Assembly (NCBI GenBank): GCA_021186555.1
Contig: JAJKFL010000013.1
Span: forward strand, 33,880,743-33,944,742
Reading direction: 5' to 3'
Length of the DNA: 64,000 nucleotides
Origin: Reticulitermes speratus
Lineage: Eukaryota; Arthropoda; Insecta; Blattodea; Rhinotermitidae
This document shows positions 46,316-58,211 of this stretch, piece after piece. Within the stretch, counting starts at the first letter, position 1. Every line of letters begins with the position of its first letter. Made by a program: the position numbers and the translations under genes. Below the pieces are notes generated by a model, which had not been told where the DNA came from, made no database searches, and saw only the letters and a program-made list of their open reading frames with translations.

Positions 46316-46949
46316 CTGCTCCATGGAGTTAGTTTAAGGCTATGGTAATACAGAGGAACGTATTTCTTGAATGCTTTTAACAGCATAAATTTTACGTGTC
46401 TCATTATTCCGAACAATACGAGTATACAATCTAAGGGCTAGGGCTAAGATCTTTCACAGATTGTCATAGACAAAATGCAGTTGATCTGCCCCTAAACCCG
46501 ATGAGAAAATAGAAAATGGTAAAGTGTCTTGAGCTTGAATACTATGTGTAGTGACTATTTGTCTTATCACTCATGTTACGAATAATTGTCAGTTAAAAAA
46601 TTCAGGTTTTATTGCCGAAGTGATCCACGCTACTGATAAACACCATTGTTGAATGTTGGAGTCCATTGTACCTGACGTATTTATTTGCATTTTTACACAA
46701 GGTGCTCTAGTAGTCTGTGTTCCTTTTATTGTAAATTAGGACTATTTTTATCAAGTACGATACTATTTGTGACACGATGTGATGCTGCTACCTGTTCGAG
46801 GCAATTCAGACCGGTGTCTTCTGTACTGACAACCATTGCTGTCGTATCTAAGTGCCTCCACAGACAGCTCAAACTTATGACGTCTGCCGCTTCGTACTTT
46901 GTTACCTTTATGCGCGTTTGTAGAAGCGAAGAGTGCCCGCTAGCTTTTT

Positions 46950-47165
46950 CATGTCAGTCCGTCAGTCTGTACGCGTGGAAGAAGTGACTCCTACCGGACG
47001 GGTTTTTGTGGAAACTTCATATTTTGGATTTGTACTAAACTCTGTTGACACATTCCCATATTCGTTGAAGTCGGACAAAAGTGACAGGCACATTAAATGA
47101 AGACCTACTTGCATTAATGTGACTGGTGTTTATTACAGAGACAGGTTTATTACGGAGACATTGTT
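46950..47165 (+). repeat. interspersed repeat family H
   Basis: CCGTCAGTCTGTACGCG, CCTACCGGACGGGTTTTTGT, and AGTGACAGGCACATTAAATG with AAGACCTACTTG. The last block matches the 27925 copy closely. Confidence 0.5.
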
Positions 47166-47374
47166 TATGGTGAGGTAAGACCTGAGGCCTAACACACAAC
47201 TGACGATTTAAACATTTCGCCTGCGCCATGCCATGGCTCAGATCTTCAGTCTGTAGTAACTTGAAACGGCGCAAATATTCGATTAGGGCGTAGTTGCGGG
47301 TAATGGAACATCTGTTACATTTTGTCTGGAAGTAAAATTGAAGCTGAACAGATGATTAAACTGTGCTGATCAAC

Positions 47375-48943
47375 ATGTCTCTTGATATTAATACATTTGA
47401 AAAATATTCCAAGAAATACTGAGTATACAGATATCTTGGGTGGAAGAGGTCATTTACCCTTGTCTGGAATTCAAAATGGATGGTATTACTACATTGAAAA
47501 CGGACTGGAACCTGCTTGTTGGCCGGCAGTTTGGAAAATTTCGTGACAGAAGTGTAAAGAATTTAAGATTCGGTTTCCTACGCTTATGATTGTAATGGCG
47601 AAGGACGTCATTTTCCAAGATTTACAAGCTGTTGTTGATTTTGGCAGTAGAAGATGGCAGAACAACATTAGGTTCCCTTAACAGGCCTTTATCCCACAAA
47701 GAAACAGTAAAGTAAAATGTTTGATATTTATGGCACAGCAAATTGCCTATACCCGCTCAGGTTTTTTTACATTCATCATTGGCGGCCATGAGACTGTGAC
47801 AGTGAAAACCAGGACTTGCTGCTTATGCGTCTTACAGTTGTATTATGATAAGCAATCAGGAGCAGTACTGCATGAGACGGGGCAGCATATTCGTTTATTA
47901 CTGGAGAAAGCGAAGGGATTGACCATAAGATTCAGGTTGCAAAAGAAGAAGCTGACACAGATGAAATAGATGAAAAGAATGCTTTGGAAATTATGGAAAT
48001 TTAGATCCGAGGATAGGAAATCAAAAGAGAAATTGAGATTTTAGAAAATCCATTAATGAGGAAACTTGTGATAAAGAAATGGTGTAAAGTTTTGCAAGCA
48101 AAGGGACAGAAACGAGAACACTTACAGTAAATATGTTCCGTGTGGCTTGGTGGTAGAGTAGATGAGTTCATTTACATACTAACGAAAGTCAGAAGTTTTA
48201 TTCAGCCTGAAAGATACATGGCACGCCGATTCCTGTAGGATGCTTTGGATCAAGCTATTGCTGGGGACATTGTGATATCGTGTCCAGGCACTCATGGTAC
48301 TTGCGGTACTGGTGGACTTGAGGAAGGAGGCAGTATAATGGGATTTCTTGAACCATCTGCCACAGCTATAGTGGCACATGATGCAGGAAATATATTTGTT
48401 CATTGGTCAGAAAATGTTACATTGGAAAACCTAACAGTTGATGCTCATTCAGTGCAAATGGCTTTGTCTATCAGAAATGGGACGTTGCGGTTGTGGAACC
48501 GTCGGGTAGTTGGTGGCTTGTAGCACTAGGATTCTTGTGCTTAAAGGTGGCTACTTAGAAGCACAAAGTTGTGAATTTCGTAATTTTGGAATTGGTCTTG
48601 TACTTAATAATGCTGTACAAGCGTCATTGGCAGACTGCAGCATCGCATCTTGCTACACAGCAATAAAGATGAGCGAAGATGCAAGCATTTTGCTGCAGAA
48701 GTATTCTGTGTTAGGGTGCTCGGAGTATGGTATTAAAATAGAGATTATGCCACAGTCTGATAAAGAAGTGGGCAGTCGACGGTGGGGTCAGTTGTTATGT
48801 TAGAAAGATTTAGGGACGTTAAATTGGATGGAACTACAGTTGAAGGGCACAAGAAAGGTGATGTGTTGAAAATAGATCAGGAAGACATCATCCTGTATGA
48901 ATCTGGTGATTATGAATGCATTATGCCAGTGACAGTCACGTGA
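47375..48943 (+). pseudogene. nesd: processed pseudogene, nessun dorma / SHCBP1-like
   Basis: An intronless host-gene copy broken by indels. From ATG 47375 the reading frame changes repeatedly. Segments include GLEPACWPAVWKIS (47496-47542), IRFPTLMIVMAKDVIFQDLQ, YGTANCLYPLRFFYIHHWRP, LQLYYDKQSGAVLHETGQHI, then REIEILENPLMRKLVIKKWC, VRSFIQPERYMARRF, ALDQAIAGDIVISCPGTHGT, EEGGSIMGFLEPSATAIVAH, GGYLEAQSCEFRNFGIGLVL and, after a last shift, KIDQEDIILYESGDYECIMP before TGA 48941. In-frame stops seen at 47544, 47679, 48002, 48014, 48128 and 48236. The C-terminal half has the short imperfect repeats of a right-handed beta-helix, as in SHCBP1 and Drosophila Nesd (a centralspindlin-binding cytokinesis protein). 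Absence of introns over 1.57 kb suggests retroposition. No poly(A) tail or target duplication is visible. Gene identity is from pattern recall, not a search. Confidence 0.6.
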
Positions 48944-49104
48944 GTCAGCTTGGTTTACAGGCCACTCATTCAGTAGTACATGTATGACTGTGCATGATCT
49001 TGAAACACTGAAGTGGTTTATATTAATTATTTTGCAAACACATTTTAATAATATTGCTAAACATTATATTATGTTAATATGGTTCAAAGTGTACTGATTA
49101 TTAA

Positions 49105-49310
49105 TACACCTACTGAAGATAGGCAATTAGTCGCCTGTCTTTCTCCGCGGAGGCCCGTGTTCGATCCCAAACAACTCCGTGTGAGATACAAAGTGGCAAT
49201 GGAACAGGGTTTTTCTCTAAGTACTTTAGTTTTCCCCTGTCTGTATCGTTTCACAAGTGTTCCATACTCGTTTTCATCTACATGTTGCTCTTACCAGAAA
49301 GACAAACGGG
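49105..49310 (+). repeat. SINE, family G, with B box
   Basis: CCCGTGTTCGATCCCAAAC is a good B box. The body holds GTGTGAGATACAAAGTGGCA, TTTCTCTAAGTACTTTAG and GTGTTCCATACTCG. Shares its body with 25495. Confidence 0.5.
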
Positions 49311-49314
49311 CAAG

Positions 49315-51170
49315 CCTGGGAAACTTCCAAAAAGCAGTGCTCTTTCAGAAATCGTTGAGCATTGGATAGAAAATTACTTCCCTTAAAAAACAATTCGCTA
49401 GTTACGAGGCAAGTGCAGGATGTATTTATGTCGCCATTTACGAGATAAATATGGGAAACTCGGTATGTCGACGTTTACGAAATAAGTACAAGAAACAAGT
49501 AACAGCCAAAAACTCCGCGTAAATAGTTGACGATCTGACCATAAATATTATCCGAGGCAAAAAGTAAAAATAGTAGTAGTTGCGTTTAGACTGCATGGAA
49601 ATAATTCAAGGATAATATCAAAAATAAGAAAGCGGGCTCGCAAGAAGTTTTATAAAAGAATTGAATACAGATGATAATGAAAGATATTTGCCTGAAGTTG
49701 GTATACTAATGATGAAACATTAATCGTATCTGTAATGTAAAAAATATTCACGAAATATTTTGTAGCGTACGACTTAAACACATAGCACTATTTAGATAAT
49801 ACAGTATAACATAAAAATATACATGTAAAATAACGTTGTGAGAACTCTGAATGTATCATTTCCTTCTCGTTGCACTGCGATGATTCCCCTGTGGTGTCTC
49901 ATAGCGGCTTCACTGTGCAGACCTGCCGTCTCCTGTTTCCAGTCCTCGCGTGATGTGTTTAAGTGTATTAAGGACCTTGAATCCTTAACGTATGCAACTG
50001 TCAAGAGGGAGAGCGTCCCTTGTTGATGCATCCACCATTCCGTGCCGCTGTACGTACACCGAGGCTTGGCTGCACAAACAAAACCAAAAACAATGATAAC
50101 AAAACATGAAAGAGGATACCTTTTAAAATTCACAAAGCATTTACAAAAGTTGTTCAAACAGACAGTTGAGGAAATTTCAAATTGGTTTTATTAATTTTGT
50201 TCCGCCACAATATAAATATATTTTTTATTTGCTCGTTCAAAGTTACTGCTCATTTGTGCAGCAAGGGGGAGGATCTGGGGGTGAAGAAAGTTTCTTCTGT
50301 TGTATTTCATCTCAGAATTAGATTACAGATTTGCACCGTCCCTATTAATACCGCCTCTTCCTAGACCTGAAACACTCAAATGATGAAATCTGTCATTCTG
50401 ACCTCACCGTTAATGTTGTCACCCACCAAACCCACCCTCTTTTTTAATAAAAGACAACATGAAATCTTCTATGTGTTAGGGATGAAATGCCATCAGACAC
50501 TACCCGTTAACGGAATGCAAATTTGGCAAGGGAGGGGGAGGTAAAATGCAATAAGAGGGTTACACATAGGGTGGTAGGGTGCGATTTCATTTGCATTACG
50601 ACTTCCTGTTCGTTCTTCTACAGGATGTTTCGAATGTAAATATGTCGTTATTGTGCGGACAGTATAAGACCTGATGAACACGGTCGACATTTGCTGTTTG
50701 TGGGGAAAGGCAAGTCACTGTATTACATTTCCAAGCCAAGAAACAAGTCCTCAGTTCATGTCACGCTTTTGTGTAGATGGTAAGTTATTACGTATGTGTA
50801 AGTCAAGCCAAGCATAGAACAAAGAAATCCCCATAACAACCAGAAACTATCGACAAACCGGTTTTGTTAAGCAACGGTTCTTGTAATTTAATGAATTTTG
50901 GAAACACTGTTCGGTTGTAAAATTTAGAAGATGTTATAACTTAAGTTTTTAATGTGTGGAGAAATGACGCAAGAACTATTATGTTATGGAATTCCATACT
51001 TATGTCATAAGGTAGATATTGTCTGTTGATACGTGAAGGCTAGAGGACTGTCATGAAGTACCCTAGTATGTAAGGTATTTGTTGATAGCTCCTCATTCTA
51101 ATAGTGTAAAGTTTTTAGTAATATACTTCATGTTTTGGAATTAACCTCATTTATGGTTCTCTCTTTCTAT
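49315..51170. other. intergenic, one unassigned small ORF
   Basis: A minus-strand 121-codon frame at 49792-50157 has a hydrophobic N-terminal stretch but no recognised domain (see findings). Otherwise nothing supported. Confidence 0.35.
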
Positions 51171-51717
51171 CTCTGAACCCTCTGCCTTCGAGCCTAGAGA
51201 AGGGCAGTTGTAGGGTCTGATCTCTCGCAGTCCCTGCGTTGTCGATTTATATATATACAAGTTATGGTGGCACTACCCGATCGGGTCCCAGACTCCGAGT
51301 TCGAGAGCCTGATTCTTACCCTGTAGTGGCGCAAAGTCTGATGTTCCAGAACTAGCACAGTGCTGGAAGGTTGGGCCCATTGCGTCACAATAGTTCTTAA
51401 ATTCTTCATTGTTATTATCTTCCAAATCAAAGATCGGGTGCTGCTAGTTTGTTCTGACGTTCAGAAGTTTTGAAGTTGATCTTGCCCTCCGGTTCCGGAT
51501 TCTGCTACATCCATCTCCAATGGAATTTTACGCAGGAGATCCTATGCAAAAGGGCAGTCTTACATCCTATGTACATGCTGTTTCAAATTTAATAAACTTT
51601 TATTTTTTTATAAAAGTCTCAGTTTGCAGTAGACCTATTATTATTTTCATTCGATATTCTGGCTCGTAAGTTACTCCTTGGAATGACCGAAAATCTCATA
51701 CATGCTGCTTCTATGTT

Positions 51718-51731
51718 TTTTTTTTTTTTTG
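51718..51731. repeat. poly-T run
   Basis: About 14 T. May be the poly(A) tail of a retroelement on the minus strand, but nothing upstream supports this. Confidence 0.7.
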
Positions 51732-52059
51732 TTTTTTAATCATCGTGTATCTCTTATTACTTTTGGGATGTTTATTAACTGGTTTTTAGCGTTCATTTTG
51801 GTTCACTGTTGATGCTGATTCTGTTCTTGCACCATGTGGAAGTGGGCTGTGTTTGTCGACGTTTCGATGGAATACAGTCTGCATTTCAGGGTCCTTTTTT
51901 AGGTTTAAATTGTGATATCATATACATGCAGTGTAGTCCCAGATATACTGAGATCCTGAAAATGGAGCCCATGTGTTTTTCTGAACCTCTTCAGAATATA
52001 AAAGAATAAAAACCAATATTAACATTATTTGTTTTTAATCCATAAGTCATTTAACGATG

Positions 52060-52300
52060 CGCTTTCAGTTCTCGAAGTTGCATAGCCTCAAATGGCTGGA
52101 TGAAGTGACTTCCAAGGAATGTCGTGGCTGTCTGCTTCCTGATTGTTCCGATATTCTGACAGAGACCGTTTATGTTTTGTCTCAGTCCCTGCATACAAAT
52201 TCAAAGGTATTACCTCAACAGCTACGACCGCTTCCTTCCACGTTCTGTTCAAAAGATTATTCACTAATCATCCTCCCTATACCAATTGTCTGAGCTGCTG
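52060..52300 (+). repeat. repeat sharing a body block with the 45385 SINE
   Basis: TGTTCCGATATTCTGACAGA followed by GACCGTTTATGTTTTG, then CCTGCATACAAATTCAAAG, parallel to 45450-45510. Head not visible. Confidence 0.35.
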
Positions 52301-52354
52301 ATAGTCTTTGCAAATAAACGATAAATAAATACATAAATAATTCGGGGTTCATGA

Positions 52355-52440
52355 ACTGCGAGCTGAGTGACTGCAAGTATGGACCTCTCAAGAGAAACTC
52401 TATTCCATGCATTGAATTATTGTTTAATGCGTTAATTTAC
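52355..52440 (+). repeat. possible LINE 3' tail fragment
   Basis: CTGAGTGACTGCAAGTATGG, CCTCTCAAGAGAAACTCTAT reads LSDCKYGPLKRNSIP, similar to the trailers after the L1x copies (45120, 53930). Very short. Confidence 0.3.
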
Positions 52441-53199
52441 TAAGAGGGTGGCGTCGTTATGCGGTCCCAGTGTAGCAAACCAGGCGGTCGGTTATCCGGC
52501 GGGCGGCTGTCAAAACAATAGCTACATGTGCCAATTATTTCCTTCTCCTTTGTTTGGGCTAATCCAGTGTTATTGTTTGATGTGAGTGCGGGCGAAATGT
52601 TTGTTCAGCTGCGGGGACGCCTCGGCCGATAGCTAAGACATCTGTTTCGCTACATCGTAAAGAAATTAAGTGGCATTTGAATGCCATGGTACTCTGTAAA
52701 CAGTGCCTTGTTTGTGTAGTTTTGTGCTGACTCAAGGAATTATGTCAAAGGGGAAAGAGCTTGCAGTAAACACATTTTTCCTATTTTATAAGAACCAGTG
52801 GCACTTATCATTTGCAAATTTTTAATGCACTTGTCTTGAGAAATGCTGATTCCAAATATCCGCGGTTTTCGTTTTCTGCACGCGTGAGGATAAGACTGTG
52901 GCTACCGCAGCAAGGGATCCTTGTTTACTGGGGGCAGAACTGTAATGGTTAGATGGACGCTCCACACCCTCACACTACACGTAAGTCGAATTTCTATTTT
53001 ATATTCTTTTTTGCCATTTGGCCTTCCAAACTGTCTACTCTCTGTAAATTTTACATCCGAAATACTTAAGTTGTTAATCTTCGATTACTTAAGAGGGGTC
53101 ACTTTCCCTTAACTCCGAATTTCCCCTAAGGAATTGGGTCTTGTTCACCGCGGTGTTTTCAGTGACGTAACCATCGCATTTAGAGAAGGATTGCTTGAA

Positions 53200-53960
53200 A
53201 GAATACTCAAAAATTTTGAAAGTACTTTTCTAATAAACGACAAAACCACAATATAAAGATAGCTAACATATTCTTCGAAAACATTGGAAAGTTAAAATAT
53301 TTGGGAGCGACACTAACAAATGAAAACTGCATGTACAAAGAAATTAAGAGCATATTACATTTGTTGAATTCTTGCTGCCATTCGGTCCGGAATTTTTGTC
53401 TTCGCCTTTGTTGCCTAAAAACACAAAAATCAAACCACGTAGAACTAAAATTTTGCCTGGTGTTTTATATGGGTGTGAAAATTGGTCTCTCACATTAAAG
53501 GAAGAATATGGGCAGAGGAGGTTCGAGAATAGAGTGCAGAGGAAGATATATGGAATGGAAGGGAAGAAAGTAAGAGGAAGTTGGAGAAAATTGAGCGATA
53601 GTCTTTCCCGATTTATATTCGTCATCAAATATTATTCGGGTGATGAAATTGATTGATGAGATGGGAGGACCATGTGGAACGCTTGGAGGAGAAGAGAAAT
53701 TCATGGAGAGTTTGGTAAGGTAACCTGACGGAAATAGACAACTTGGAAGACCTAGGCGTGAATGATAAAATAATCTTAAAATGAATCTTAAAGAAAGAGA
53801 ATGTTAGGGTGTGCATTGTATTCGTGTGGGTGAAGGTAAGCCCTTCTGAACACAGTAATAAACCTCCGGGTTCTATCAAATGTAGGGGATTTGTCGACTA
53901 GTTGAGTAGATATTTGTGTCTTGAGTAGAACTCTACTCTGTGAGGGTAGCGAGGCTTTAT
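53200..53960 (+). pseudogene. non-LTR retrotransposon tail (LINE family L1x), longest copy
   Basis: Starts in the RT thumb region: LKYLGATLTNENCMYKEIKS (about 53293-53352), then pieces of a CCHSVRN..SSPLLPKNTKIK region in alternating frames, RTKILPGVLYGCENWSLTLK (53441-53500), FENRVQRKIYGMEG, GSWRKLS, and eroded RRWEDHVERL-type basic segments. It ends with a trailer reading NLRVLSN and LSRTLLCEGS near 53930. Several frameshifts and stops. Adds upstream sequence to the two shorter L1x copies, and the overlap allows a partial consensus. Confidence 0.7.
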
Positions 53961-54844
53961 AACACATCCCACGAAAGGATTTACATCTTCTTGGATATGA
54001 CGCTGTTTCTTGTGTTGAACTGTTCCCGAAGTTTCGAATGATCTTGGTACTTTTATCTTAAAGAATCAAGAAGTCCAAAAAAAGAAGTAAATTTTGTTAA
54101 ATTTCATTCTAATGTATTTCTTAAAAATAAAACGATTCAGTCAAACATTATGACAACTGTAGAACCATAAAACAAGGGGCCTGTGTTTCACATAATCATG
54201 CCATTAAGAGGTCCCTTCATACAAAACCTCCCTTTGGCTTTTTCACAGTGGCAGTGGTCTCGAACGAAACAAAAGGTTGGTATTTCTATCTACCGGTATG
54301 CCATCTCGTGGGAACTATTTGACATCTTGTTCGAATCGCCCGTTACCAGAATACATATCAGGTGGTTCAAGAGGGGAATCCCTAGTGACACTGCATCACT
54401 TCATCCTACGGACAGTGGCTGCATTCAAATACAAATGAAATTCTTCTTCTAGGTGTCAGCTGCTGAAAATGTAAACTTTACAGTTACCTAATGCTGATCC
54501 CAGTAGCCCTTCAGTATAAGACTTTCAAGGTCTGCTGAAGTCTTTAATGTGAACTTACGTGCTCGAATCCGATTCGACACGTATACTTAGGCCGGCATTT
54601 TTCTATGTTCACATGCAGTGTCATGCAGGAGCCGTGCTGTTTCTCTAAATAAGGGTTTGCCATTACAAGAGAAAGTAAGTGCATAAAACCTGCAGTTAGA
54701 GGTACGTTTGTAGCATCCGTAATTAAACGAATTACTCAATTATCTTCTTGGGGTGTACCCAAGGACTTCAAATGGGTCCCACGAACTCATTCAGCGAATT
54801 GTTTGAAGTACTGCGTAGGGCGTCATTAAAAGATAATGGTAAGA

Positions 54845-55085
54845 TTTCTCCTTGCACCAAATTAACCATCATGCCATTAAGATGTATGAACGAATGGCAC
54901 TAGATGCAAGTGAGTTGTCAGTTTCACGCCCCGACTGCTTTACCGCCGAGGAAAAAGCCGCCGGTACCCAGTAGAGAAGAGGCTGAGTGTGCTTCAAAGC
55001 TGATTTGAACTCTGCGAATTGGAACCCGATTCCTCGGTCGTCCAAACCGTAGACTACTTAACATACCGAATGCACTATCCTGGCC
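54845..55085 (-). mobile_element. SINE family S1, minus copy, well preserved
   Basis: GTTGTCAGTTTCACGCCCCG, ACTGCTTTACCGCCGAGG, TACCCAGTAGAGAAGAGGCT, a B box region GGAACCCGATTCCTCGG, and AAACCGTAGACTACTTAAC for the head. Full length or nearly so. Confidence 0.65.
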
Positions 55086-55089
55086 CAAG

Positions 55090-57455
55090 GCCTTAGAAGA
55101 GTTTGGATTACAGTGATTTGTTCCCCTACGTGTACTCCGCACACGCAAGATTGTTTCCTTTTCAAATAGTGAGTATTCTGTTCCATCTCTTTGAAAGCAC
55201 CTCTCCGCATTCACAATCGATTACCTCGCTATCGATACAAAGTAGAGGCATTATTACACAGATGTTCATACCAGGTGATTGGCGCGCAGTGTGGGGTTCC
55301 CCAGGGGGCAGTGCCGGGCTTGCAGGTGTATCGATTGTTCGAACGGCAGGTGAGACGATTTATTGGTCCCATCTAAGGAAGTCCAACACGATTTCTCGAG
55401 CAAAGTTTTGTTCTGTGGATGGTCTAAGATGCTTCAAAGTTCTAACGAAGCAATCACGTCTCTTCCCAGTTCAAATACCAACTTTCCTTTAGCCGCTGAA
55501 GGCTAAATCATTGATGTTATATTGAAATAGGCAAAGAGCAGTTCATTGCCCGCATTGAGTCACTGATTGTTGCTCAGCCGGCCAGCATTCCGCGCCTTTG
55601 TGAAAGCGAAAAATTACAGTGTTTACAAGAATCAACTTTTGGGCCTTGATCTGATCCAGTTCACACCATTCCACTTTTTATACCACGTGTTTCCTACTAG
55701 CCATTTTAATAATATGCTCCCTGCAAGCGATTCCTTGCTTAAGATTCTCCAGTGTGTCTCAGCTATTCTATACTTGCTCCAAATCCCTTATCTTTAAATT
55801 ATCTTATCTTGATTTATACTCTCTGCCTGCATAGTACATTTAAGTATTTTGTATGTTTCTTAGGAAAACAGCAGTTATTTCGCAACGCATCTTATACTGA
55901 TTGATTTGTATAACCGAGACGTAGTTTGTTTACTGCGCGGTACGAATATATAATTTATATCTTCATATATAATTTAGATTAATGGCAGTCTTTAAAGTGT
56001 TAGATTACACTTATCACAAAATGAAGTTAGGTGAAGTGTAATGGTTAGTGGTTTGTAAATGTACTGCTAGGGTTAGCACTAAAAAATTTACGTTTTTCCC
56101 ACATTGCGTGCTTCTCGAAGGTAAAAACTATTGTTTTCATATACAGCACTCACAGACTCATCTTTCTAATGGAAGCACCTGTGTTCTCTTTAAGGTAAAC
56201 AGTGAATATATATACATATTTAATATGGATTAATTTTGGCCTTCGAAGTGTTAATTTTCTTTATACTTCTATTTTTGCCTTTCTTGTAGGCGGGTGAACT
56301 ACATAGTCTACTGTGGACTTTATTCTCAAATATAATTTATTCATTTCAGATACAGACTTATGACAGTACGTAGCCTTGTAACTATTTATTAACGTTTCTC
56401 AAAAGCGATATGCCTCCATCTTCGCTTTTACCCTGAAGATGATAGCAGCACCTTTTTCTGAAAGATTGGCACGCTTTCTTAATCTAAAAGACCACGATTT
56501 AAACTCGCCGTCGTGAAAACTTCAATTTCATATCTTCGATCTATATAAATCCTACAGAAATGAACCACCTTTTGCAACCAGAGAGAACAAGAGATAAAAT
56601 TGTACAAGATAGGTCTTATTTCAATCTTTCGCGTTTGGAGAGGAAACAGTGCGACAAATTTTTCGGTTATACTTATACCCTGCTAAGCTGTGGTGAGAAA
56701 CTGTGATGTCACACTGTGCCTTCATTACGGTAAAATGTTTGGAACATTACGAGTTGAGTCGACTGTTATACTATTATTATTATTATTATTATTATTTACT
56801 GCAATTGGGTTTTCACCCGGTGGCAGTAGTCCTTACACTAGTACACAGATACACTAGTATCAGATATCGATTGCCGATAACGAACGATTAAGTGCTGTCT
56901 GACTCTATTGTCGCATAAGTCCGGGTCGCCGGAGCTACTTCACAACGTGATGCAAGCTCCCGCGGGGAGAGACCCCATCTTACAATGGGCACCACTTTGT
57001 GGGGGGGACTGCTTAGAAGAAAAACACCTCGGTCTTTGTGGAACTAGAGTTCTGAAACTGCCTTAATTTTTCTATCAGATAACCGCCTGTGTGCGTAATG
57101 TGTTTCTCGCTTCCCCGCTCCTTCCCCATACTAACACATGAAGATAATTTCATCAGTATATTCCTTCACTTTCAGCCACATTTTAAACTGCTAATTTTCG
57201 TCAGCAGATAACGTTATGTTTCTGGAACGCATGTGTAGATTTTGTTAGAACTAGTATTTTTGTTATCAACTTAACATATTTCTTACAAACTAATAACAGA
57301 TGAATCTCAGACGATTATTTTACCTTAATTACTGTGAAAACAAGTAGGGTCTTTCTGGTTGATAGGTCCTAAGCAGTTTATTAACAAGTTTGTTTGTGAC
57401 TGATTAAATAATTGGGCTTTTCAGTTGTTTTTTAACTGGTTTCGTACTTTATACT
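55090..57455. other. intergenic, (ATT)n at 56770-56797
   Basis: A 129-codon plus-strand frame at 55103-55492 has no recognisable domain and lies next to a SINE. An ATT microsatellite is the only clear feature. Confidence 0.4.
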
Positions 57456-57459
57456 TGAA

Positions 57460-57605
57460 GTTTTCATGGCGGTGAAGATTCATATTGTGGTTTCCTATGT
57501 TTTGACACCTTGTAGCCCGATGAGTGAGTAGTGACTTTCTGGAGTAACTTGCTTTCCCCATCCGATACTGGAGGCAGCAAGTTCCTCCAAGACGTTACTA
57601 ACTAC
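57460..57605 (+). repeat. MITE family D, diverged copy
   Basis: TTTTCATGGCGGTGAAGATT, GTTTTGACACCTTGTAGCCC, TGGAGTAACTTGCTTTCCCC. Same order as the family leader, motif and inner block. Confidence 0.45.
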
Positions 57606-57848
57606 GCGTAATTTCTACGGTTGTCAACATGAGTGTTGAATTTTCTTGGATACAGACGTAAACTTGGTCAAAGACATCTAACGACAGCACCGCGAAAAGT
57701 TCTTCAAAGATAGCTGCACTTGTGCTAAGATATAGCAATACTCTAAAACAAATCAGTGCTACTGTCTAGTAGAGGTGGGCACTGCAATACGGACTCAAAA
57801 CATATATACAAGTTTTATTTCCAACCACTACACAAACGTGATTTTTAT

Positions 57849-57894
57849 GCCCCTGCATGTTTCGGCTACGTATTGTAGCCATCATCAGGGAGCC
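57849..57894 (-). ncRNA. hammerhead ribozyme-like motif HH-C1
   Basis: Minus strand: stem I GCUCC pairs with GGGGC (one G-U). CUGAUGA is at 57888-57882, the extra U at 57881, and stem II GGCUAC/GUAGCC is 6 perfect pairs. GAAA is at 57863-57860, then CAUGCA. The usual U16.1 before the cut is C here (GCA instead of GUA), so cleavage would be impaired. The core is otherwise complete. Confidence 0.55.
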
Positions 57895-58211
57895 AATAAT
57901 ATAATAAAGACATAAGTAGCATATTGTTTCTCAGTAGATGGTAATATACACATTAACTTTTTATACAACAGTTAGTCGCTATATAATATCACTACAGTTG
58001 TACGGATTAAAATGCATGTATAGTGTTAAAATGTAAAAGGCTGTCTCCAAACATTTTCCTGTATTAAACATCTTCTGTTTTAGACGGGTTGGAGACCAAA
58101 GGTTTTGATACCTGCTGTTTACTCAATGAGTTATCATTCTGCACTGCCTAATGTGTGTATGTTACCATCTACCGACGTACAATAAGCTGCTTATATCGTA
58201 ATTATATTATT

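Noticed and set aside
50672-50700. CTGATGA box in CCTGATGAACACGG
   Set aside because: No GAAA box or pairing stems at the right distance.
52440-52640. GC- and CpG-richer patch, possible promoter or first exon
   Set aside because: No TATA/Inr arrangement, no downstream ORF with splice signals. It may be another repeat head.
55103-55492. 129-codon plus-strand ORF
   Set aside because: No recognisable domain, composition like neighbouring non-coding DNA, partly adjacent to a SINE.
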